DNA of 10,761 nucleotides. Source: Chloroflexota bacterium. Its GTDB lineage: Bacteria; Chloroflexota; Limnocylindria; Limnocylindrales; CSP1-4. The notes beneath the pieces were generated by a model. The model saw only the letters and a list, made by a program, of their open reading frames with translations, was not told where the DNA came from and did not search any database. Position 1 is the stretch's first letter. Each line of letters begins with the position of its first letter. The stretch covers positions 1 through 10,761 of the forward strand of contig JAJYGK010000147.1 of NCBI GenBank assembly GCA_021790715.1, in the 5' to 3' direction. Of this stretch, positions 1-10,239 are shown one piece after another. The position numbers were made by a program, and so were the translations under genes.

Positions 1-1244
1 ACGCGGACGTCGCCGCGGGCGTGGATCGTGAACCGGTCACCCCGGACGGTCGGCACGTGGACGCTGCCGCGCATCCAGGCCGGGACGGCCGCCTTCGGGA
101 CGTCGAGCGCGACGCCGTCGCGCGCCACGAGCCGGCCGCGCTTCCAGACGCGGACCGGATCGAACGCGCGGAGGTCCGGGACGGCGACGACGTCCGCCAC
201 GTACCCGGGCGCCACGGCGCCGTGCTCCCAGAGGCGGTGCCATCGGGCGGGGTGGAGCGTCGCCATCGTCACGGCGTCGGCCGGCGTCACGCCGTGCGCG
301 ACGGCCTTCCGGACGGCGTCGTTCATGTGCCCGATCGAGAGCAGGTCGTGCGGCTCGCGGTCGTCGGTGCAGAGCATGCAGTTGGCCGGCCCGTGCTCGA
401 CGACGAGCGGGGCGAGCGCCTCGACGTCGCGCGTCGCCGATCCCTCGCGGATCATGATGCGCATCCCGAGGCGGCGCTTCTCCAGCGCCTCCTCGTACGT
501 GGTGCACTCGTGGTCGCTCCCGACGCCGGCTGCCAGGTACGCGCTGAGCTCGCGGCCGGAGAGCTGCGGGGCGTGCCCGTCGACGTGGCCATCCCGGGCC
601 AGCGTCACGGCGACCTTGCGGAGGACCTCGGGGTCGCCACGCACGACACCGGGGAAGTCCATCAGCTCGGCCAGGCCGAGCGCGCGCGGCTCCTCGGCCA
701 GGAAGCGGGCGATGTCGTCGGCCCGCACCGTGTAGGCGCTCGACTCGAACGGGCTGGCCGGCACGCACGAGGGCGTCATCACGTAGTACTCGAGCGGCAT
801 CTCGCCGGCCGACGCGAGGAGCGCGCGGACCCCGTCCAGCCCGAAGACGTTCGCGATCTCGTGGGGGTCGAGCACGACCGTGGTGGTGCCGGCCGGCAGC
901 ACGGCGCGCGCGAACTCGTCGACCATGAGCTTGGTCGACTCGAGGTGCATGTGGGCGTCGATGAACCCGGGCAGGAGGATCAGGCCGGAGACGTCCGCCA
1001 CCTCGCGGGCGTCCGCGTAGCGGCCCACGCCGGCGACGTACCCGTCGGCGATCGCCACGTCCGCCTCGAGCAGTTCGCCGGTGAAGACCGACAGCACGCG
1101 GCCGCCGCGGAGCAGCAGGTCGGCCGGCTCGTCGCCTCGCGCGACCGCGATGCGCCGCCCGAGCGCGGCGATGTCGACGGGCGGATCGTCGGCCGCCGCG
1201 TCGGGGATCATCAGCTCGGAACGGGCGTCGTCACTCGGAGTCAT
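1..1244 (-). CDS. ade: Adenine deaminase, 3' end cut by window edge
   Basis: The frame stays open from the ATG at 1244 to the left edge, giving 414 residues of a family usually about 550-600 long, so the C-terminus is missing. Adenine deaminase (EC 3.5.4.2) hydrolyses adenine to hypoxanthine and ammonia in the cytoplasm. The amidohydrolase metal motif DAHMHLES is at residues 96-103, followed by the family-typical LPAGTTTVV (116-124), DPHEIANV (126-133), PSCVPAS (158-164), FPGVV (197-201), DGHAPQLSG (222-230), SDHECT (243-248), MIREGS (264-269) and CTDDR (292-296). The pattern fits the YicP-type branch rather than the Bacillus subtilis one. About 40 residues precede the beta-strand DLLLRGGRVL, as is usual. 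The start lies 4 bases after the stop of the upstream Mo-subunit gene and has no strong ribosome binding site, so translation probably depends on coupling. Family assignment is firm. The substrate could still be a modified adenine, because some Ade-like enzymes prefer such bases. Confidence 0.95.
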   Translation of the reverse strand, partial: MTPSDDARSELMIPDAAADDPPVDIAALGRRIAVARGDEPADLLLRGGRVLSVFTGELLEADVAIADGYVAGVGRYADAREVADVSGLILLPGFIDAHMHLESTKLMVDEFARAVLPAGTTTVVLDPHEIANVFGLDGVRALLASAGEMPLEYYVMTPSCVPASPFESSAYTVRADDIARFLAEEPRALGLAELMDFPGVVRGDPEVLRKVAVTLARDGHVDGHAPQLSGRELSAYLAAGVGSDHECTTYEEALEKRRLGMRIMIREGSATRDVEALAPLVVEHGPANCMLCTDDREPHDLLSIGHMNDAVRKAVAHGVTPADAVTMATLHPARWHRLWEHGAVAPGYVADVVAVPDLRAFDPVRVWKRGRLVARDGVALDVPKAAVPAWMRGSVHVPTVRGDRFTIHARGDVR

Positions 1245-1248
1245 CGCG

Positions 1249-3618
1249 TCACCGGTACTCGTACACGGGCCTCGGGCCGGGCACGTCTGGGACGGGCGCC
1301 GGTCCGGCGCTCGTCCGGGGGCCTGCCAGGCCCGCCAGGTCGTCGGGTGTGACCGGGACGCGGTTGAGCTCCCGGCCCGTCGCGGCCCGGAGCGCGGCGG
1401 CGACCGCGGCGGTGGCCACGATCGTCGACCCCTCGCCCACGCCCTTCGCGCCGTACGGAGAGCCGGGCTCGGGTTCCTCGACCACGTCGGAGACGACCGG
1501 CGGCATGTCGAGGATCGTCGGGAGGAGGTAGTCGGTGAACGAGGCGTTGGCGATGTGCCCGTCGCGCAGCTGGATCTCCTCGAGCAGCGCCAGCCCCAGG
1601 CCCTGCGCCGCGCCTCCCTCGATCTGGCTCGCGACGCCGCGCGGGTTGAGCGCCCGCCCGACGTCCTGCACCCCCGCCAGCTGGACGACGCGCACGAGCC
1701 CCAGGTCCTCGTCGACGTCGACGACCGCCCGCATCGCGCCGAACGCGAACATCAGGTGCGGCTCGCCCTGCCCCCGCCCGTCGAGACGGTTCGTCGGCCG
1801 GTGCCGGTACACCTCGGTCGCCTCGAGGGGCGTGTCGAGCAGGTCCTCGACCCGGCCCAGGGGCGTGTCGCCGGAGAAGACGTGCCCGTCGGAGAGGCGG
1901 AACGGGCCCTGGAACCCGGCGCCGGCGCCGGCGCGTGCGGCCGCGCGCGCGAAGAGGTGCTCCCGGACCCGGGAACACGCGAGCTCGACCGCGCCGCCCG
2001 CCATGACCGTCTGGCGCGAGGCGGACGTGGACCCGGCCGATCCGACGGCCGTGTCGGCCTGCAGCTGGACGACCCGGTCGACGCCGAGCTCCGTGCGGAC
2101 GATCTGGGCGAGGACCGTGTGCAGGCCCTGGCCCACTTCCACCGCCGCGGTGTGGACCGATGCGACGACGCCGTCCGGGTCGCACTCCAGGCGCACCACC
2201 GCCTCGCACGAGTCGTCGAACCCCTCGCTGTAGGCGATGTTCTTGTACCCGAGCGCGTAGCCGACGCCGCGCCGGACGTGCTCCCCGCGGCCGACGTTGC
2301 CGGCGCCGCCCGGCAGCAGCAGCGGGTCCCGCTCGCCGGGCGCCGGGTCGGCCGGCCCCGGCAGCGCGACGCACCGCTCGAGCACCTCGCGGGCGGGGGC
2401 CGAGCCGTGGATGACCTGGCCGGTCGGCAGCACCGACCCGGTGTGGAGCAGGTTCCGGCGGCGAAGCTCGAGGGGATCCATGCCGAGCGCGGCGGCGAGC
2501 CGGTCCATCTGCGCCTCGTGGGCGAAGCATGCCTGCACGGCACCGAAGCCGCGCATCGCGCCCGCGGGCGGGTTGTTCGTGTAGACCGCCGTGCCCTCGA
2601 TGCGCGCGTTGGGCATCTCGTAGGGACCGGCCGCGAACGTGGACGCGTTCAGGATGACCGCGGGCGACGAGGACGTGTACGCGCCGCCGTCCAGCAGGAT
2701 CCGGGCCTGCGTGTTGACGAGCGTGCCGTCGCGACGGGCGCCGGTGCGGAACCACATGCGTGCCGGATGGCGATGGACGTGCCCGTGGAACGACTCCTCG
2801 CGACCGTACGAGAACTTGACCGGCCGGCCGGTGGCGAGCGCGAGGAGGCAGGCGTGGATCTGCATGTGCAGGTCCTCTCGGGCGCCGAATGCCCCGCCCA
2901 CGCCGGCCAGGTGCAGGCGCACGCGGTCCTCCGGCAGGCCGAGGCACGGCGCGATCTGCCAGAGATCGCTGTGCAGCCACTGCGTGGAGACGTGGAGGTC
3001 CACCCCGCCGTCGGCCGCGGGGATCGCCAGCCCCGCCTCCGGCCCGAGCGGCGCCTGGTCCTGCATCCCGATCTCGTAGTAGCCCTCGACCCACACGTCC
3101 GCCTCGGCGTCCGCATCGCCGTGGACGATCCGGATGTGCCGCAGGACGTTCCCCAGCTCCGACACGCGCGGGGCGTCGGGGCGCAGCGCCGCCTCCATGT
3201 CGGTGACGGCGGGGAGCGGCTCGTACTCGACGCGGATCGCGGCCACGGCCTCGCGGGCCGTCTCGGGCGTGTCCGCGGCCACGATCGCGACCGGCTCGCC
3301 GACGTAGCGGACGACGTCCTCGGCGAGGACGGGCTGATCCGCGACGTCGAGCCCGTAGCGGCGCTTCGCCGGCAGGTCCGCTGCCGTCATGACCCGGCGC
3401 ACGCCGGGCAGGACGATCGCCCCGGACACGTCGATCGACACGATCCGGGCGCTCGGATGGGGACTCCGCAGCGTCCCCCCGAAGAGCATCCCCTCGACCC
3501 ACAGGTCGCTGCCGTAGGCGAACGCTCCGAGCGCCTTGGGCGTCCCGTCCACGCGGGGCGCCGAGACGCCGACGCCGAGCCCCGGCCTGGCCTCGACGGC
3601 GCGATCGGCCACCGGCAT
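1249..3618 (-). CDS. Xanthine dehydrogenase family molybdopterin-binding subunit (separate large subunit)
   Basis: 789 residues, the usual size for the CoxL/XdhA-type Mo subunit. It carries the Mo-pterin catalytic site and should pair with the FAD and [2Fe-2S] subunits encoded just upstream. The N-terminal a/b-hammerhead domain covers about residues 20-135 (RYVGEPVAIVAA at 104-115) and the Mo domain follows. Motifs: STQ (211-213), GGAFGARED (241-249), AMRGFGAVQ (354-362), VGQG (495-498), ALNP (656-659) and GAKGVGE (723-729), where Glu729 is the expected catalytic base. Aligned by hand with bovine xanthine dehydrogenase, Gln213, Glu248, Phe358 and Glu729 match Gln767, Glu802, Phe914 and Glu1261, but Asn324 sits where Arg880 should be. 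Glu248 argues for a purine-like substrate. The missing Arg argues that the substrate or its orientation differs. The ATG at 3618 is chosen because GGGAGGT stands 7 bases upstream and the deaminase stop ends 1 base before; upstream in-frame codons lie inside the deaminase gene. The exact substrate cannot be read from sequence. Confidence 0.93.
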   Translation of the reverse strand: MPVADRAVEARPGLGVGVSAPRVDGTPKALGAFAYGSDLWVEGMLFGGTLRSPHPSARIVSIDVSGAIVLPGVRRVMTAADLPAKRRYGLDVADQPVLAEDVVRYVGEPVAIVAADTPETAREAVAAIRVEYEPLPAVTDMEAALRPDAPRVSELGNVLRHIRIVHGDADAEADVWVEGYYEIGMQDQAPLGPEAGLAIPAADGGVDLHVSTQWLHSDLWQIAPCLGLPEDRVRLHLAGVGGAFGAREDLHMQIHACLLALATGRPVKFSYGREESFHGHVHRHPARMWFRTGARRDGTLVNTQARILLDGGAYTSSSPAVILNASTFAAGPYEMPNARIEGTAVYTNNPPAGAMRGFGAVQACFAHEAQMDRLAAALGMDPLELRRRNLLHTGSVLPTGQVIHGSAPAREVLERCVALPGPADPAPGERDPLLLPGGAGNVGRGEHVRRGVGYALGYKNIAYSEGFDDSCEAVVRLECDPDGVVASVHTAAVEVGQGLHTVLAQIVRTELGVDRVVQLQADTAVGSAGSTSASRQTVMAGGAVELACSRVREHLFARAAARAGAGAGFQGPFRLSDGHVFSGDTPLGRVEDLLDTPLEATEVYRHRPTNRLDGRGQGEPHLMFAFGAMRAVVDVDEDLGLVRVVQLAGVQDVGRALNPRGVASQIEGGAAQGLGLALLEEIQLRDGHIANASFTDYLLPTILDMPPVVSDVVEEPEPGSPYGAKGVGEGSTIVATAAVAAALRAATGRELNRVPVTPDDLAGLAGPRTSAGPAPVPDVPGPRPVYEYR

Positions 3619-3619
3619 C

Positions 3620-5014
3620 TCAACGACCTCCCTGGGCGGCGAGCGCCCCGACACCGGGATTGCCGGCGATCCGCGCGGCGACGGCGTGCGCCTGCCTCGC
3701 GAGCGCACGCTCGTCCGCGTTGGCCAGCACGCCGTCCCGTACCACGAAGCGACCCTCGACCACGAGGTGCCGGACCGGCTGGGGCCAGGCCAGCACGAGC
3801 CCGGCGACCGGGTCGGCCTCGATGCCGGCGGTCGCGAGCCCGGTCACGTCGAAGAGCGCGATGTCCGCGCGCATGCCCGGCTCGATCGCCCCGATGTCGT
3901 CGCGGCCCAGGCACGCCGCGCCGCCGCGCGTCCCGAGGCGGAGCGCCTCGCGCGCGGTCATGGCGGCGGGACCGCCGCGGGTGCGGGCGACCAGCAGCGC
4001 CTGCCGGACCTCGCCGAACAGGTTGCCGCCGTCGTTCGACGCCGACCCGTCGACGCCGAGACCGACCGGGACGCCGGCGTCGACCAGCTCGCGGACGGGG
4101 GCGGTCCCCGAGCCCAGGCGCATGTTCGACGTCGGGCAGTGGGCGACGGCCGTCCCGGTGGCCGCGAAGGCCGCGATGTCGTCGCGCGACAGGTGCACGG
4201 CATGCGCGAGCCAGACGTCCGGTCCCAGGAAGCCCAGGCGATCCAGCAGGTCGACCGGCCGGACCCCGAAGCGCTCGAGGCAGAACGCCTCCTCGTCGGC
4301 GGTCTCCGCGATGTGCGTGTGGAGCCGCACGCCGAGCCGCCTGGCGAGCGCCGCGGACTCGCGCATGAGCCCCTCGCTCGCCGAGAACGGCGAGCAGGGC
4401 GCGATCGCGATGCGGACCATCGCGCCCGGCGCCGGGTCGTGGAAGCGCGCGACGGCCTCCTCGGTCTGGGCGAGCACGGTGTCCGTGTCCTGCACCACCA
4501 GGTCCGGCGGCAGCCCGCCGGACGACGCGCCCAGGTCCATCGACCCGCGGGTGGGATGGAACCGCACCCCGAGCTCCCGGGCCGCGTCGATCTCGGCCTC
4601 GAGCAGGTCGCCCGTGCCGGCGGGGAAGACGTAGTGATGGTCGGTGGAGGTCGAGCAGCCCGACAGCGCCAGCTCGGCCAGCCCCGCTCCCGCGGCGGCC
4701 CGCACCCAGTCGGCGTCGACGCCGGCCCAGACCGGGTAGAGCTCGGTCAGCCAGCCGAAGAGCCCATCCTGCTGCGCGCGTGCGCGCGTGAGCACCTGGT
4801 AGAGGTGGTGGTGCGTGTTGACGAGGCCGGGAATCGCGACGCAGCCGCGCGCGTCCACCACCTCGGCGCCCTCGGCCTCCGCGGCCGGCGGGTCGCCGGC
4901 GCCCACCCAGCGGATCGCGCCGTCCTCGACGAGGATCGACGCCCCGGCGAGCTCGGTGCCGGCATCGTCCATGGTTGCGACGGCCGTGCAGCCGGACAGC
5001 AGCAGGCGGCTCAT
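3620..5014 (-). CDS. 8-oxoguanine deaminase-like amidohydrolase
   Basis: 464 residues, full length for the AtzB/TrzN/8-oxoguanine deaminase branch of the amidohydrolase superfamily. From memory of the family, the sequence follows 8-oxoguanine deaminases (formerly annotated hydroxydechloroatrazine ethylaminohydrolase) almost throughout: PGLVNTHHH (62-70), LFGWLTELYPVWA (85-97), SGCSTSTDHHYVFP (118-131), RGSMDLG (156-162), IAPCSPFSAS (204-213), HTHIAET (232-238), EEAFCLERFG (241-250), VAHCPTSNMRLGSG (290-303) and GVDGSASNDGGNL (320-332). Likely metal ligands are His68, His70, His234 and Asp322, with Glu237 and His271 in catalysis. The reaction would be 8-oxoguanine + water to urate + ammonia (EC 3.5.4.32). 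The start is fixed by GGAGGT 6 bases upstream. The gene stands between the [2Fe-2S] and Mo subunit genes of a Mo hydroxylase and ends 1 base before the Mo subunit start, which supports a purine role over a triazine role. Other aminopurines or isocytosine-type rings remain possible substrates. Confidence 0.9.
   Translation of the reverse strand: MSRLLLSGCTAVATMDDAGTELAGASILVEDGAIRWVGAGDPPAAEAEGAEVVDARGCVAIPGLVNTHHHLYQVLTRARAQQDGLFGWLTELYPVWAGVDADWVRAAAGAGLAELALSGCSTSTDHHYVFPAGTGDLLEAEIDAARELGVRFHPTRGSMDLGASSGGLPPDLVVQDTDTVLAQTEEAVARFHDPAPGAMVRIAIAPCSPFSASEGLMRESAALARRLGVRLHTHIAETADEEAFCLERFGVRPVDLLDRLGFLGPDVWLAHAVHLSRDDIAAFAATGTAVAHCPTSNMRLGSGTAPVRELVDAGVPVGLGVDGSASNDGGNLFGEVRQALLVARTRGGPAAMTAREALRLGTRGGAACLGRDDIGAIEPGMRADIALFDVTGLATAGIEADPVAGLVLAWPQPVRHLVVEGRFVVRDGVLANADERALARQAHAVAARIAGNPGVGALAAQGGR
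3626..3632 (-). promoter_or_regulatory. Ribosome binding site of the separate Mo subunit, inside the deaminase gene
   Basis: GGGAGGT ends 7 bases before the ATG at 3618 and is embedded in the last codons of the deaminase. It decides the start, since the same frame stays open for 30 more codons upstream within the deaminase gene. Confidence 0.75.
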
Positions 5015-5020
5015 CTGATG

Positions 5021-5026
5021 ACCTCC
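5021..5026 (-). promoter_or_regulatory. Ribosome binding site of the 8-oxoguanine deaminase-like gene
   Basis: A consensus GGAGGT ends 6 bases before the ATG at 5014, in the 52-base gap after the [2Fe-2S] subunit. I see no promoter-like boxes or hairpin in that gap. Confidence 0.75.
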
Positions 5027-5066
5027 GTCCGGGCACGCACCCGCGCCGCCCGTGATCCGCTTCCGC

Positions 5067-5540
5067 TCACCGCGGCGCCTCGCTCATCCGGTCGGCCGCC
5101 AGGTGCACCGCATCGACGATCTTCTGGTAGCCGGTGCAGCGGCACAGGTTGCCGGCCAGCGCCTCGCGGATCGTCTCGTCGGACGGGTGCGGGTCGTGTC
5201 GCAGCAGGTCGGTCACGGCCACCTCGAAGCCCGGCGTGCAGAAGCCGCACTGCACCGCACCGGCGTCGAGGAACGCCTCCTGCACGGGGTGCAGCTCGCC
5301 CTCGCGTCCGAGCGATTCGATCGTCTCCACGCGCCGGCCGTCGGCCTGCGCGGCCAGGACCAGGCACGACGCGACGAGCTCGCCGTCGAGCCAGGCGGAG
5401 CACGAGCCGCATTCGCCCTGCTCGCAGGCATTCTTCGTGCCCCACAGCCCGAGGTCGTCGCGGAGCACGGAGAGGAGGCTCGAGCCGGGCCAGACGTCGG
5501 CCTCGCGCCATTCGCCGTTGACGTTCAATCGGATCAGCAT
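5067..5540 (-). CDS. [2Fe-2S] iron-sulfur subunit of a molybdenum hydroxylase (CoxS/XdhC type)
   Basis: 157 residues, the normal size for the small subunit that passes electrons from the Mo site to FAD. The plant-ferredoxin-like N-terminal domain holds Cys39, Cys44, Cys47 and Cys59 (C-x4-C-x2-C-x11-C, in NACEQGECGSC). The C-terminal four-helix domain holds Cys98, Cys101, Cys133 and Cys135 (QCGFCTPG and LCRCTGY). All eight cluster ligands are present, so two [2Fe-2S] clusters are expected. It has no signal peptide, so it should be cytoplasmic. The ATG at 5540 is preceded by GAGGAA 7 bases upstream, which overlaps the stop of the FAD-subunit gene, and the two genes are 11 bases apart. It most likely forms a trimer with that FAD subunit and the Mo subunit encoded two genes downstream. 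The Mo subunit is separated from it by the deaminase gene, an unusual interruption of the usual contiguous trimer genes. Confidence 0.96.
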   Translation of the reverse strand: MLIRLNVNGEWREADVWPGSSLLSVLRDDLGLWGTKNACEQGECGSCSAWLDGELVASCLVLAAQADGRRVETIESLGREGELHPVQEAFLDAGAVQCGFCTPGFEVAVTDLLRHDPHPSDETIREALAGNLCRCTGYQKIVDAVHLAADRMSEAPR

Positions 5541-5547
5541 CGCATCG

Positions 5548-5553
5548 TTCCTC
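5548..5553 (-). promoter_or_regulatory. Ribosome binding site of the [2Fe-2S] subunit
   Basis: GAGGAA ends 7 bases before the ATG at 5540 and shares bases with the TGA stop of the FAD-subunit gene. It selects this ATG over an out-of-frame ATG 5 bases upstream. Confidence 0.65.
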
Positions 5554-6424
5554 AGCTCGCCGGCAGGCGGCGGTCAGCGAGGGCCCACGTCAGTGCGCGC
5601 CGGGCGAGCACCCCGCACGCGTGCCGGCGGTACGCCGCTGTCCCGCGGACGTCGTCGATCGGCTTCGCGGCGGCCGCCACCAGCTCTCCGAAGCGCGCCA
5701 GGGCGGCCTCCGGCACGCCCGCCTCGGGATTGGCCCAGGCGCCGCTCTCGTCGAGCGCGCCCGCGCCGAACGCCTCCGCGTCGGGCGCGCGGAGGATCGT
5801 GGGGCCCACGGAGCCGAGCGCCACGCGGACGCCCCGGGCGGCCTCGTCGACCTGCAGGGACAGGCCGGCGATCGCGATGACCATGGCGTTGCGGGTCCCG
5901 ACCTTCGAGAACGATCCGGGGCCCTGCGGCACGTCCCACTCCGCGGCCACGATCAGCTCGTCGGGGGCCAGCGCCGTGCGCTTGGGCCCCACGAGGAAGT
6001 CGCGCCACGAGATCCGCCGCGTCCCGCGAGCGGATGCCAGCACGATCCGCGCGTCGTAGGCGGCCAGGACCGGCAGCGCGTCGCCCGCGGGCGACCCGGT
6101 GCCGAGGTTCCCGCCCACGGTGCCGCGCGTCCGGATCTGCGGAGACCCGACCGTGCGCGCAGCCTGCACGAGCGCCACCTGGTCGGGCAGCTCGCGGATG
6201 ATGCGCGCGTAGGGCACGCCCGCGCCGAGCGAGACCGTGTCGCCTTCGCGGCGGATCACGCCGAGCTCGGGCAGGCGCGAGATGTCCACGAACGCCTCGG
6301 GACGCCGCCGGCCGAAGTTGAGCTCGACCATCAGGTCGGTCCCGCCGGCGATGGGAACGGCTTCGGGGTGCGCGGCACGCACGTCGAGGGCCTCACCCAG
6401 CGACGATGGCCGGTACACCTTCAC
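5552..6424 (-). CDS. FAD-binding subunit of a molybdenum hydroxylase (CoxM/XdhB/YgfM type)
   Basis: 290 residues, the typical length of the medium subunit that takes electrons from the [2Fe-2S] clusters and reduces NAD+ or another acceptor. FAD-contact motifs are PIAGGTDLMVEL (24-35) and GTVGGNLGTGSPAGD (101-115), followed by the family-typical PVLAAYDARIVL (118-129). The second half carries the CO-dehydrogenase-flavoprotein C-terminal domain (about 170-285). The GTG start at 6424 overlaps the stop of the luciferase-like gene by 4 bases (GTGA), with GGGAGG 8 bases upstream, so the two are translationally coupled. An open frame continues upstream of the GTG but only as a shadow of the luciferase-like gene. 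It is the only FAD subunit in the window, although there are two Mo hydroxylases. It may serve both the trimeric enzyme and the fused FeS-Mo protein, which has no FAD domain; in E. coli, YgfM is thought to play that role for XdhD. Confidence 0.95.
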   Translation of the reverse strand: MKVYRPSSLGEALDVRAAHPEAVPIAGGTDLMVELNFGRRRPEAFVDISRLPELGVIRREGDTVSLGAGVPYARIIRELPDQVALVQAARTVGSPQIRTRGTVGGNLGTGSPAGDALPVLAAYDARIVLASARGTRRISWRDFLVGPKRTALAPDELIVAAEWDVPQGPGSFSKVGTRNAMVIAIAGLSLQVDEAARGVRVALGSVGPTILRAPDAEAFGAGALDESGAWANPEAGVPEAALARFGELVAAAAKPIDDVRGTAAYRRHACGVLARRALTWALADRRLPAS

Positions 6425-7440
6425 GCGTAGCGCCTCCCTTCCGCGAATGCCTCGATGGTCGAAGGCACGTCGCCGAGTGGATAGAGGATGGGACAGGTGC
6501 AGCCCGCATCGACGTACTCCTGCACCTTGGCACGGCACTCGTCGGGAGTGCCCGAGGCGGTGAGCAGCTGCACGACGTCGTCGGGCACGAGACGCATGGC
6601 GCGCTCGATCTGGTCCGGCGTGGCGGGCCACGCGAGCACGCGCCCGATCTCGTCGAGAAGCTCCCGGCTCACGCCGGACGCCTGCATGATGTGCGGCTGC
6701 TGACCGAGGTACTGGGTGAGCAGCTCGCGCGCGCGGTCGAGCGCGAGCGAGCGGTCGGAGTCGAGCGAGCACACGATCAGCTGCGGTCGGTCGATCTCCG
6801 AGATGCGCCGTCCGGCCTGCCGCGCCCCGCGCTCGAGCGCCTCGAGCGCCTCGCGGGTGTAGGCCGGCGACACCATGTAGTTCAGGAGCGCGCCGTCGGC
6901 CAGCTCGCCCGCCAGCTCCAGCATCTTCGTGCCGGTCGCCCCGATGTAGATCGGCACGTGCCGCGGCCGGCGCTCGCCGTGGACGATGTCGAGCTCGATG
7001 TCGTGGACCATGACGAACGTGCCGCTGTACGAGACGCGCTCCATGGCCAGCAGGCGGCGCGTCACCTCGACGGTCTCGCGCATCGCCTGCACCGGCTGAC
7101 GGCGCTGCACCCCGACCCTGGAGGCCAGCGGCTCCCACCACGCGCCCAGGCCGAGCAGCACGCGGCCCGGCGCCAGGTCGTCGAGCGTCGCGAACGTGGC
7201 GGCCAGCAGCCCCACGTTGCGCGTCCAGGTGTTGACGACGCCGGCTCCGACCCTGATGCGCCCGGTGACCGCGGCGATCGCCGCCATCGGGACGGTGGCC
7301 TCGCGGGCCAGGCGGCTCTCGGCCTGCCAGACCGCCTCGAACCCGTGCTCCTCCGCGAGCGCGGCAAAGGCCATCCCCTCCCGGATGGTGTGCCGGTCCT
7401 GCAGGTACAGGGCCACCCGGCCCGTGCTCGTCACGTCCAC
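6421..7440 (-). CDS. Luciferase-like (LLM) flavin/F420-dependent oxidoreductase
   Basis: 339 residues from the chosen start, a single TIM-barrel domain of the bacterial luciferase/methylene-tetrahydromethanopterin reductase superfamily. Recognisable blocks are HGFEAVWQAE (32-41), the strand-loop TGRIRVGAGVVNTWTRN (59-75), LDDLAPGRVLLGLGAW (86-101), HVPIYIGATGTKMLELAGE (161-179) and, near the C-terminus, GTPDECRAKVQEYVDAG (297-313), the usual 'G(S/T)P' helix. These resemble the F420-dependent subgroup more than the alkanal monooxygenases, but F420 and FMN use cannot be told apart reliably by eye. The GTG at 7440 is preferred because GGGAGGG stands 6 bases upstream; the frame is open to a GTG at 7494 that has no ribosome binding site. 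The gene ends in a 4-base overlap with the FAD-subunit gene, tying it to the Mo-hydroxylase operon. No role for an LLM protein here is known to me. A ring-oxidising step downstream of urate is conceivable, since RutA, another LLM protein, opens uracil. Confidence 0.9.
   Translation of the reverse strand: MDVTSTGRVALYLQDRHTIREGMAFAALAEEHGFEAVWQAESRLAREATVPMAAIAAVTGRIRVGAGVVNTWTRNVGLLAATFATLDDLAPGRVLLGLGAWWEPLASRVGVQRRQPVQAMRETVEVTRRLLAMERVSYSGTFVMVHDIELDIVHGERRPRHVPIYIGATGTKMLELAGELADGALLNYMVSPAYTREALEALERGARQAGRRISEIDRPQLIVCSLDSDRSLALDRARELLTQYLGQQPHIMQASGVSRELLDEIGRVLAWPATPDQIERAMRLVPDDVVQLLTASGTPDECRAKVQEYVDAGCTCPILYPLGDVPSTIEAFAEGRRYA
6433..6438 (-). promoter_or_regulatory. Ribosome binding site of the FAD subunit, inside the luciferase-like gene
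   Basis: GGGAGG ends 8 bases before the GTG at 6424 and lies in the last codons of the luciferase-like gene. Together with the GTGA start/stop overlap it indicates coupled translation of the two genes. Confidence 0.7.
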
Positions 7441-7446
7441 GAGCGG

Positions 7447-7453
7447 CCCTCCC
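7447..7453 (-). promoter_or_regulatory. Ribosome binding site of the luciferase-like gene
   Basis: GGGAGGG ends 6 bases before the GTG at 7440, which is followed two codons later by another GTG at 7434. This favours 7440 over the GTG at 7494, which lacks any such motif and would add a Gly/Pro-rich tail unlike the family's N-terminus. Confidence 0.65.
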
Positions 7454-7529
7454 GGGCGCCCATGCGCGCCCCCCGGCACGTCATCGCCCCGCACACCCGC
7501 AACCGTTCACACCCGCCGGCTCCATTCGC

Positions 7530-10175
<2,646 letters not shown>

Positions 10176-10181
10176 GCGTGG

Positions 10182-10188
10182 CACCTCT
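10182..10188 (-). promoter_or_regulatory. Ribosome binding site of the fused Mo hydroxylase
   Basis: AGAGGTG ends 6 bases before the ATG at 10175. It overlaps an in-frame GTG at 10184, which therefore cannot be the start if this site is used. It sets the protein length at 881 residues. Confidence 0.7.
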
Positions 10189-10239
10189 GCACATCGTCCT
10201 GGCGGTCGTCCGTCGCGGCGGCGCGTCCCGTCGTGTGAT

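Noticed and set aside
1081..4368. Very long open frame on the plus strand (about 1,095 codons) across ade and the separate Mo subunit
   Set aside because: Its translation is low-complexity Arg/Ala/Gly/Pro-rich with no family motif, and it lies opposite genes with full motif sets. It is an effect of high GC and missing stop codons.
3536..5521. Plus-strand open frame opposite the deaminase and [2Fe-2S] genes
   Set aside because: Shadow of minus-strand coding; rich in Arg, His and Asp without conserved motifs.
7454..7494. Longer N-terminus for the luciferase-like protein starting at the GTG at 7494
   Set aside because: The extra residues are Gly/Pro-rich and unlike the family, there is no ribosome binding site before 7494, and a strong one precedes the GTG at 7440.
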